Source: Cheiracanthium punctorium (taxonomy: Eukaryota; Arthropoda; Arachnida; Araneae; Cheiracanthiidae). Taken from it: a DNA stretch of 64,000 nucleotides. The stretch lies in assembly GCA_038373885.1 (NCBI GenBank), contig JAWZYV010019608.1, forward strand, positions 62,001 to 126,000, given 5' to 3'. A program made the translations under genes and the position numbers. Position 1 is the first letter of the stretch. Each line of letters starts with the position of its first letter. The notes under the pieces are model-generated. The model made no database searches. It was given only the letters and a program-made list of their open reading frames with translations, and was not told the DNA's origin. Positions 24,101 through 35,000 of the stretch are shown here, in pieces.

Positions 24101-27100
24101 GAGAATTGTTCTGACGTTGTTCCTTGAATTCTACAAACAGCATAATAACATGATAATCAATTTCATGTTCAGTGTGTGCCAGTTGTTTTTGCATTTGTGT
24201 GTCAGTCGAGTAAGGCGCTTGTTTGTATTTGGAAACTTTTAAGTAGTTTCGAGTATTTTTAAAACGTGAGCGACAAGCACAACTTGCACATGTCTGCATT
24301 CGAAGTCACATGTTTTGATAATGATGTTGACTATGCCTCCATTAGCTGCAAAAGCGGTTTACATTTTAATTATTTACATGCAACGTAAACATACGTCAAG
24401 AGTACCATGGTGTGACTTGATATGTTTTTCTAGAACTGTGTGTTTGCAGTTATACACACCGGTGTATTAATGTGCAAGCATCAAGCACATGCTGTGGCCC
24501 GTGCCCCAAGTTACCCAAGCATTGATGAGAATCGGAGGTGGTAGATAAGAAAATGTAAACGAAAAGTGCAGAATATTCCACTTCACATTTTCGGATGAAG
24601 CAGGGTGTTCAAATACCACTTAAAGCATTGAAAAACTAGTCCCGCAGTGGCCTAGTCGCTAAGCTCCTTTCCCATAAGAACATAGCATGGGAAGGAGCAC
24701 CGGCTTGGCCAGTACTTGGGAGGGTGAAAACCTTTCTCTGTTGGACTGCTGTGGAACCATGTACGCTATAGGGAGCTAATAAGAGTAAAATCTGTCGTTG
24801 CTCCAATGTTCTCCATAGTCAAATGATACCACGAAGTTTCAGGTGCTAGGTCCACGTCCATCTGGAATTGGTTAAAAAATAGGAGACCATAGAGGGCAAC
24901 GCTGATCTGCCTAATAGAGTCCTCGTAATGAAATAACCAGCTGCTGCCCACATAGAGGTCAAGTCTATAGTTGTCCGCTGACTCGGAGTTAAAAAGGGGG
25001 AAAACACATTTAAAAACTATTGAACTTCAGTTAATCTGTTGGCCACCATTGTTACAAAGGTTGTAACAGCGGAGATTCCCAATTTATGCTTTTCTGCTTT
25101 GGCCTTGGAGTGCCTTGCTTGGCCTAGTGTTGCACATGCGCAACAGAATAATCATTGGAACTTGCGTGAAATTTTATAATCATCGAAACTGGATTCATGT
25201 TACGCATCTCCAACTGTAGCTTGTTGTAGTGCTACTCAGTTTGAGAACCAGTTAATTTAGAGACGTGATGAAAACAACTCCATTTAACATTTCATGCTTT
25301 TAGATCGCCGTCACTCTGCTTTGTCGGGCAAATATTTTCCAGCGGTCTCATTAAGAGCTCGTTATCTTTCCATCAGTAACTCATTTGATGGTGATAATGG
25401 TGATACTTTCCGTCATTTGCGCTTTTTTCCTCTTTATTTTCTAGATTGGGGGGAAACACTGATTACTTTTCTGCAAAATTGTTTTTTGTAATCCATTTCG
25501 ACCGATTTCTGGGGGAGGGACGAAAATAGGTGCCTCCTCATTTCAAAAAGCAGTCATTTTACCATGGTAAATGTGGTGATGGCAGTGCGCGCAATCAGTA
25601 TAACCAGTGTTTTGTTTTGGTTAAACCTTACCATGCTGCGCTTGTTTCATATACTCACGAGTATTAACTTCATGAAATACCACAATTTAGCTTGGCATGG
25701 CTGAGACAGAGTTTATAAATAAGACAATCTCGAGCTCTAGGTTAACTATGGGTTACGGATACGTCCTAAAATACTTGTTGATTAAAACGCATCTGCTTAT
25801 AAACAATTCAGACAGAATCACAGTATGAAGAACATTTGAAAGTTGTGAAGAGGTATATTAATAGGTAAGGTAAAACCGATGCATTTGTTTATAGAATATG
25901 CAGGTCTAACTACCGTTTCAACTTCAGACCCGTGTCCCATTACAGATTGATACTATGTTGGCGAGAAGAAAGAACTAGAGATTTCTGTCAAAATCCTTAC
26001 GTTTAATGATAATGTACAAAATTAAATAAACTGTTGGGCGGTTGCAAGACCAAACAAAATATCAAACTATAAAAATGTATTTAATGATTACATCCAGATT
26101 TGTTATTTGAAGGGCGCAGATGAAAAACTCTTGTTCTCCACGTAGAAAGTTAGTTCATAGTTCTTAGAAAAATGTAAACAGCCTATTAACAAGCATGATA
26201 CCTAGGAGCTTTTTGTGTGTGTGTGAGTGCGTGATACATTTGTTGCCATAACAACTACTTGCACATACATAGTCCTAAACCTGTGATAATTCTGGTAAAG
26301 CTAGAATTTAAATTTAAATATGGAAAATGTGAATTTTGCATCTACACCCTTCATTTATTGAAAGGTGACCACATCGGGAAATCTCAACCTTAGGTCTAAT
26401 CTTGCTGTGATTGCCTTTAATTTTACTACTAATAAAACAATTTAAATACTGGTCATTTTAAAGTTCTTCCAGCAAGAAACTTAAGACGGCTCATACGTAG
26501 GATGTTGCGCTGTACGACACATTGCTCTCAATTAAGGCTCCTACATGTACAAGCTGACGCATCTGCTATTCTTATGTTAAAGGGTTGCCAAAGTAGTTGG
26601 ATAGGCCATCGCTTTTACACAGGTAACTGACTGTTTTATCCTTACGATTTAGAGTAATTAAACATCGTTTTAGCTTTCGAATCAAAAGGGTATTGGAGGC
26701 ATTTGTGCAACCTTCAGTTGTTCGAATCGTTTCCGTATGTGTCCTAGAATGTTTAATATTCTCACTGAAATCAGTAGTAGAAATTCAGCATTGAATTGCC
26801 GTAAAGATTCATGGGAATCTGGGCCACGTGTTCTGTTCATCTTTGTAGGTATCGCCAAAGAGGTGATAAATATTAAATCTGACAGATAAAAATGGCGGCC
26901 ATGCATCGGTCTGTACGTTGCAGGGGCTGGCTCTACTCTAACTTAAGCCCTTTTAGCATCAGAGATCCCTCCGCAAGCAGTTACCACTTCTGGCATTGAC
27001 TGGTATTCCCAGCTGCAATCACTGTCAGTGTTAAAGAATAGTTCTGAGATACACTGTTAAAAAAATGCGGAAAGAACTTTCCTTGAAATCTAAACTGGTA

Positions 27101-30100
27101 TATAATCGTGCGTTCAGAATATTTTAGCATTCAGCGCACATTAGCATATGATTCACAAATGCGCAACTTGACAGCTCTTTTTCGTAATTTTCCGTGCACA
27201 TTCGCAGGTTCGAGATTCAGTAAACATATCCGCATGGTTTTGCACGTGATCATCGCATCACATCCCATCAAAGAAAAAAACAGAAAGAGAAAGAGGGGGA
27301 TTATTACTTTTTCCTTCTCGCGGTGCGACTTCAACCCGCTGACCCATCTCACAATTTTTTGTGGCGCGAGCTCCATTCTGCGCCGCAGGTAAGGAAGAAA
27401 ATAACACCAGACGTGAGCGGACTGCCGAAACCTTGGAAGACGAAATGAGAATGAAAAGACAGACGCTTGAGTATGATAAATCGGGAAAGGGAAATGACGG
27501 GGTTTGTTTTACTAGAGAAAGTTCTCAGAAATGAGTATTATTTATTCGAACAACTAAACTTAATCTATTGAGCAAAACTTGATTTTCTCCTGGTTTAACT
27601 ACATTGATTGATTATATACATTGATTTAGAAGCAATTTAGATTATACATATAACTTGAGCATTGTACATAAAAAGAAAGAAAATAAATTGAAAAAAAAAA
27701 ACTGTTTGAATTTCTATTTTTGTCTTTTCGGTCGGCTTTGTATCTAAACGATCTTGAGCCTAGTAGCATTCTTACCCCCTCCCCGAAGAAAAAAAGAATT
27801 TTATGTATTTTATTGCAGTTATCAGGAAATTAAAAGTTGACTATATTTAACTATGCACACACACACACACACACTAAGTTTTGCTGACCGAACAAAAATT
27901 TTTTAGAGTTATTTTAACCTAATATTCGATCAGTAAATATTTCGTTCAATAAACATCAACGAAAGTTTTGTCTATCCAAAAAATTTATTTGGCGCCAACA
28001 AGATTTTGCAAATTCAGCAAAACCTTTTCTTTTCCAGATATGCGTTGAAAAAAGTAATTAAATAATTAATTATTAAATTAAAATTAAAGAAAAATAAATA
28101 ATATCATTCTTGGGTCACAGGCGTTTTGTTTCCATAAAAATCTGTGCAGGGCCTTATCATCGCATGGGCAAATCGGGACTTTACCCAGGGCCCCCGACTC
28201 GAAAGGGCCCCCAATTTCAAATGTTGTTCTGAAATATTCTTTTTTATATCAAAATTTTAAGAAAAATAAAAGAAATTTTCTGGATAGGGCATCCAAGTCC
28301 ATCAATGCCCGGAGTCCTGTTGGTCATAATCAGGCCCTGACTCTGTGGAAACAAAGAAAACTTGGCAGCTTTCAATTTTTAAAACAGAATATAGTTTTTG
28401 AATATAGTATAGTTAAAACAGAATATAACTTTTTTCTGTAATATGCATCAACAAAAATAAATAAATAAATAAAAACAATAGAGAAAAAGGAAAAGTATTT
28501 TTTATATTGTGCTAATCGATACATTACCGTTATTAACAGAACGGTAAAGCGTAACACACATTTAGACTACATTAGTTTTGCTTCTTGTAGCACACCATGT
28601 CCAACTACTGGCCTAATACGCTACTACTGAGCTACACTTTCATTGGCTCGGTCTGGATGACTTAGCCACCCAAAAATAGGAGATTGATACAGATATATCC
28701 AGGGCCATATTTCTAACTAAGGCGTGACTTAGATCATCATTTTTATCCTCTTCGTTTACATTAAAAAGTACACTGAAGAGCCAAAAAAAAAAACTGGTAC
28801 AGGCATGCCTATGCAAATAAAGAGATATGGAACCCATCAGACTACGGCGCTGTGGTCGGCAACGCTTATATAAGACAAAGAGTGTCTGGCACAGTTGTTA
28901 GATCGGTTACTGTTGCTACAATGGCAGGTTATCGAGATTTAAGCGAGTTTGAACGTGGTGTTATAGTCGGCGCTCGAGAGATGGGACATAGCATCTCCGA
29001 GGTAGCCATGAAATATGGATTTACATACGACCATTTCATGAAAGTACCGTGAATATCGGGAATCCGGTAAAACATCAAATTTACGACATCGCTGCGGCCG
29101 GAAAAAGATCATGCAAGTACGGGACGCATATTACCAAACCTTACATTCATTCAGACCCGCATTTTCCGTCCGCCCACGGAACTAGGAATCGAGATCCCTG
29201 ATTGGTTAGCTCACTGACGTCATGCCTGCCCACCGAATTCGAAAACTGGTGAGTCTGTACGGCAAAATTCTTATGTATTAAAATGATTAATTATCATGAA
29301 ATGAAATACCAGCGAAATAAAAATATAGGCAGCTTGCACTAGTTTTAGATGATATGCAATAAAAGAATATACGATTTAAATTACGAGTACATTACAAATC
29401 TTATTTTAAACCTTATTTTCCACGGGTGCTGACATCTGTTATTATATAAGTAGACTTATATGACACGTTAAGTAACTTTTCATAGACGATTTTTCAGAAA
29501 ATTATTTTTTAAAAAAATCTCTAATCTGTTTTCGATGCGTGTCTATAAAGTTTAATTTAATTAAAATTATTATAAACTGAAATAAATATTGAATAATGCA
29601 ATTATTCAATATTTATTTAGTAGAATTTTTTTTCCATAAAAGTAAAAGAATTTTTTTTTTTGAAAAATTATGAATATCGTTTCTTGAATAATGGCATGTA
29701 CTGTAAATATTAATAAATGACTTAAGTTACAACTAGATGCGTGAGATTTAATTAATTAATAAAAAAGGGAATTTATGAAAAAAGGGAATATTGAATAATT
29801 GCATTATTTAATATTTATTTCAGTTTATAATGATTTTAAATTAAACTTTATAGACACACATCGAAAACAGCCTAGAGATTTTTTTTAAAATAATTTTCTG
29901 AAAAATCGTCTATGAAAAGTTACTTAACATGTCATATAAGTCTACTTATATAATAACAGATGTCAGCATCAGTGGAAAATAAGGTTTAAAATAAGATTCG
30001 TAATGCACTCGTAATTTAAATCGTATATTCTTTTATTGCATATCATCTAAAACTAGTGCAAGCTGCCTATATTTTTATTTCGCTGGTATTTCATCTCATG

Positions 30101-32032
30101 ATAATTAATCATTTTAATACAAGTAAATAATAAAAGTATTTTGCCGTACAGACTCACCAATTTTCGAATTCGGTGGGCAGGCATGACGTCAGTGAGCTAG
30201 CCAATCAGGGATCTCGATTCTTAGTTCCGTGGGCGGACGGAAAATGCGGGTCCGAATGAATGTAAGGTTTGGTAATATGCGTACGGGACCGACGACGACT
30301 GATGAGAATCATTAAGCGTGACAGACGTGCAACCCTTCCGCAAATTGCTGCAGATTTTAATGCTGGGCCATCAACAAGCGTCGTCGTGCCAACCATTCAA
30401 TTAAACATCATCGATATGGGCTTTCGGAGCCGAAGGCCCACTCGTGTACCCTTGTTGACTGCACGACACAAAGCTTTATGCCTCGCCTGGGCCCGTCAAC
30501 ACCGACATTGGACTGTTGATGACTGGAAACACGTTGCCTGGTCTGATGAGTGTCGGTTCCAATTGAATCGAGCTGATGGACGTGTGCGGGTATGGAGGCA
30601 ACCAGTAGCGGATACAGGGGAGGGGCTAGGGGGCTTCAGCCCCCCCCAAAAGAGATTGCTAAAGGGTAACATTCTGATTTGTTATACACTTTAAGTAAAT
30701 AAAATGATCTTTTTTTGTAACTTAGCCCCTCCCAAAAAGTTTTACATTACTTTAGACTAAAATTTTGCTTTATTGTACATTTTGTTTGGGTGGAATAAGG
30801 TTTTTTCAAAATTTAGCCCCTCCCAAAAAAAATTTTTGGATCCGCTACTGGAGGCAACATCATGAATCCATGGACCCTACATGTCAACAGGGGACTGTTC
30901 AAGCTGGTGGAGGCTCTGTGATCGTATGGGGAGTGTGCAGTTGGCGTGATATGGGACCCCTGATACGTCTAGATACGACTCTGACAGGTGACAGGTACGT
31001 AAGAATCCTGTCTGATCATCAGCACCCATTAATGTCCATTGTGCATTCCGACGGACTTGGGGAATTTCAGTAGGACAATGCGACACCCCACACGTCCAGA
31101 ATTGCTACAGAGTGGCTCCAGGAGCACTCTTTTGAATTTAGACACTTCCGCTGGCCACCAAAATCCTCAGACATGAACATTATTGAACAGATCTGGAATG
31201 CCTTGCAACGTGCATTTCAGAAGAAATCTCCACCCCCCCCCCTACTCCTACTGATTTATGGACAGCCCTGCAGGATTTATGCTGTCAATTAGCTCAAGGA
31301 ATACTTCAGGCATTAATCGAATCCCTGCCACGTCGTGTTGCGGCACTCGTGGGGGCCCCTACACGATACTAGACAAGTGTACCAGTTTTTTTTTTTTTTT
31401 TTCTTTTGGCTCTTCAGTGTATTTTCCTACGAATACATTCATTTCGTAGAGACTGCCACTTACGATGTCGTAAATCATTTGTGAAAGAGAATGGCTATTG
31501 ATGCCCCGCTCCCGCAGTCTAACAAGAATATGAATTTATACGAATGATGTGCAAAATAACTTTTAAAAAAATAAAATTCTGGAAATGGAAGACTAGTTCT
31601 CTCACTTTTTCCACTTATTCTTCGTTTTGAACATTCCAGAGTGCGTTTCGAATTCTTGTCAAAATGGTTAATATTAATCTTCGATCCGAAAAATCATGCG
31701 TACATTTGCGAGAAACCAGCGGCGGATCCAGAAATTCTTTTGGGAGGGGCTAAATTTTTAAAAAAGCTTATTTCACCAGGTTAAAATATTCTCTATAAAT
31801 CAAAATTTTAGTCTAAACCAATGTGCATGCTTTTGGGAGGGGCTAAGTAATAAATTATGATCATTTTAGCTATTTAAAGTGTGTAATAAAGCAGAATGTT
31901 ACCCTGTAGCAATCTCTTTTGGGGGGGACTGAAGCCCCCTAGCCCCTCCCCTGGATCCGCTACTGCGAGAAACAATCACAAAGTAAATCATCACACTATT
32001 ATGCATTCAAGAAAGGAATTCATTCAGATCCG

Positions 32033-32063
<31 letters not shown>

Positions 32064-35000
32064 TAATGTATCATGTTACGGAGTACGTGTAAAAGATAGT
32101 TGTCGAAAAAATTGTTTGAGAAATAATTAGGGGCCACCACTCCTTTGTTCCCCCAGGGCCTCCATACCTCTAAATCCGACACTGAAACGATTACGGAAAT
32201 CATTCGAATGACGCATTACTAAGCAATAGAATGCATGAAGATATAAAAGTAAAAGGAGCATGCTGCGATTGCAGATTTTCATTTTGCCTATGGGCGACAT
32301 GGATCTATATGCGGTCCTGAATAGATCACTCCTTTGGAGGCAGCCCTCCGTAGAAATACCCAAAAGGCTTACCAAGCTACGCCAAAAAACAACGTCCCGA
32401 CAAATCTTCTTCCAGTTTCGGTTTTCCTGTTGTGTTACAGCCAAGTTTCTGCTAATTTTTGTTTATACTTCCCCAGCAAAAATGCAAGGCCTTATCGCGT
32501 GCATTCATTGCATGCAGGTAAGCAGTTCTTAAAACGATTATAGCTCAAAAGACTTCTATTTATTGTGGCGGACTCGTTTAAAAATTCCTCCCACGCACAT
32601 ATCGTTGTACATTTTATTACAGGATCAGTAACATAACTGTGAGTGCTCAGATTCCGCTCTATTGTTTTCAATGCGAGTGGAAAATCGCCATTTATTGATG
32701 TCAGATAATGAGCGTGCCGCGTTGCCATCTAGAAGGTTTTAATCTTCATTGAGTTCCTTAAAAATACGGGAAGTTGTAGATTATGATGTTGATGTTGTCG
32801 ATTGCTGCTTAAATTAGCTAGCGTAATAGCTATTACGTTAAATATCCCAATTTATTGTAATAGCTATACTATCTATTACAATAAATTGGGAAAAGAAACT
32901 ATTTTGTATTTGATTGGGATTTATCTTAAAAGACTATGATATAACTGCCTTCAGTAATTATTGTGATATTCGTTTGTACTTCCTGTTTTCTTGTTGAATG
33001 TTGACTGGAGTAAAATTAATTATGATCCATTTCTATTTTTTCCTTTACATTGTATTCCTATAAATTTTAATATTCTTGGATAGGATAAATATAAACAACC
33101 GAAGTTAGAGACTGAGAAGAAAAAGTCGTAGTATTTCATCATAATTCATTCGTATACAAAATTTTTACCCCTTCGAATACTTTAGAGTCAACAAAGAACA
33201 ACAAAAAAAGAACGTTTGAAAATTCTTTATTTGAATCCACTATTCTTTATTTGAATCCACCTTGTGTCTGGTTATGCATATTCTCGTATAGAGAATATGC
33301 ATAACCAGACACAAACATGTTACTTCTTGCAGAGGGAAACATTCTATACTAAGCTTGTGCAAGTGGTGACCCTATCGGGAGTAAATGGCAAACGTTTACC
33401 CTTTAACCGAGTATACGTAAGAAAAATCATCTGGAACCGGATTTCTTGGTCATTCTAAACACGTTCATCTGAAATCTAATTCTGTAGAACAATCATTACA
33501 GCTTTAACATAAACGAAAAACTTTAGTTTTATTAAAGAGAAAGGAGCAAGCATTAGCAAGCAATCTCTTATTTAGCTAGACCAACAATTAAAGTTACCAA
33601 TTCAAGAATTGATTGCACATTTTTCTGCAAAAACGAAGACGAATAGCTTCTCTCTCTTCCTGTAAAAATGTTACTGTTCAATTTGACTTGCTCTGTTCCA
33701 GTTTTTCTTCCACTGTGTTGTAGGTACAATTTTAATCGCTTAGTTTACACTGACGTCCAAAATTAAAGTTACAAAGTCGACGGTTATCTGGAGGAAGAGG
33801 GTTTTTCACCACGAGGTGTGTCCAGCAAGGCTTCCAGATCTGACCATCGAGAACTTGTGGAATGTTCAGCGAAGAGCCACTGCATGTCGACAACCCCCTT
33901 CAAAGACCTTACAAACGTTAAAATCTGCCCCTTTGCAAGAATAGGAATGACCGCCAAACACACACAGGCAATTGTTGATCAAAGCCTCATTAACAATAAG
34001 AAGTATTATACGAGGTGGCCACACCTTTAGACGAAGCAATAGAATTTATGCTGTATCTATTTTGTCCAATGTTGCTCCCATATACATACCAGCCTACATT
34101 AAAGTCCTGTGCAAGTAATTTTGTTACCATTTCCTGCCTTAGAGCATGAGGTATTAGTATACCAAATTCCCATGCATTAAAGCCATTTTTTTTTAAATGC
34201 CTCATTTTTTTATGTTTGTAGACTTAATTCTAGACAGAGTATATCGTATCTATTATTGCAACCATGCTACCTACATTGTTAACTTTGATATTGTCATGTA
34301 AAGGAAAGTCGAGATTACCTATAAAAAAAGAAAATAGTCAGTTGGTTTTTTCCGTTTGAGAGCCAGAATGCCACAGACAGACAAAGGCTTCAAACTCTTT
34401 ATACACTGTAGTACTTCTCTGAAAAAATATTTCTCTTTTTAACATGCTTTTATTAGCTTCACCTGTATGTATGTTTGTATGTTTGTAAGACTCCTTTGAA
34501 CTCGATTTTGACCCACTTTAAACGGTCAGATTTAATTTAAACTTTGTGGATATATCAAGGCTCGATGACAATACAATAATTTAATAAGTTTATCCCATAA
34601 TCCTGACTTTAGACAATACAATGATTTTATAAGTTTATCTCATTATCCTGATCAGGATCGACAGGATTAAATAATTTCCTCATTTCTTATCCTGATTGAA
34701 AGTAGAACACTTCCAAAGATTACAATCTTAAAAAAAACCTTTTTTACTGTGGACGTGATCATACGATCACGGCCAGTGGTTAGTACATTGCGTTGTGGCT
34801 GCAATAACCCAGGTTCGAATCCTGGGCACGGCAATATTTTTATTTTTACAAAATATCGTGATCCATCACATTATGGAAGAGTTGAGTACAAGAACATGTT
34901 AAGGCCATTCTTTTTAACACGCTTTTATTTGTTAATTAGAGACCTATTTTTCCTTGGAAGGTAGCATTTAACTGCAGGTTGATTAATACTTTGGTGCACA

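Larger units (their letters stand above)
22008..28146. other. intron 2, first part
   Basis: No supported gene in about 6 kb. It holds a dispersed repeat copy (22667-22815), a SINE (24641-24930) and a (CA)n tract (27855-27874). 25,000-27,400 is less AT-rich than average but shows no domain or element ends. Confidence 0.45.
28921..31372 (+). pseudogene. Tc1-like transposase pseudogene, in three pieces
   Basis: The N-terminal piece (28921 on) reads MAGYRDLSEFERGVIVGARE, the usual helix-turn-helix start. It is frameshifted near 29025 and then cut by the foldback insertion. The middle piece (30290-30600) includes DRRATLPQIAADFN and the first catalytic motif WSDECRF. It is cut by the hAT MITE. The last piece (30859-31372) includes an in-frame TAG just before DNATPHTS (the second catalytic Asp) and WPPKSSDMNIIEQIWNAL (the third acidic position). 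Frameshifts, a nonsense codon and two insertions make it non-functional. Confidence 0.88.
28769..31421 (+). mobile_element. Tc1/mariner-superfamily element, inactivated, interrupted by two later insertions
   Basis: TA at 28769-28770 and 31420-31421 flank the inverted ends CACTGAAGAGCCAAA and TTTGGCTCTTCAGTG, an end type seen in Tc1-like elements of arthropods. Removing the foldback element (29126-30280) and the hAT MITE (30603-30850) with one copy of each target duplication would leave about 1.2 to 1.3 kb, a normal size. Orientation follows the transposase remnant. Confidence 0.88.
31974..34398. other. intron 2 sequence with two perfect hairpins
   Basis: No supported gene. It contains an (AT)n tract (32041-32066) and hairpins at 32846-32890 and 33262-33314. 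Frames at 32127-32544 on both strands overlap one another and have no domain. Confidence 0.45.

Noticed and set aside
30269..30694. 141-codon frame as an intact transposase gene
   Set aside because: Only its middle part is transposase sequence. Its start lies in the MULE foldback element and its end in a hAT MITE.
32127..32544. Three overlapping frames on both strands as a possible gene
   Set aside because: The frames contradict one another, no domain is visible, and no matching splice sites were found.
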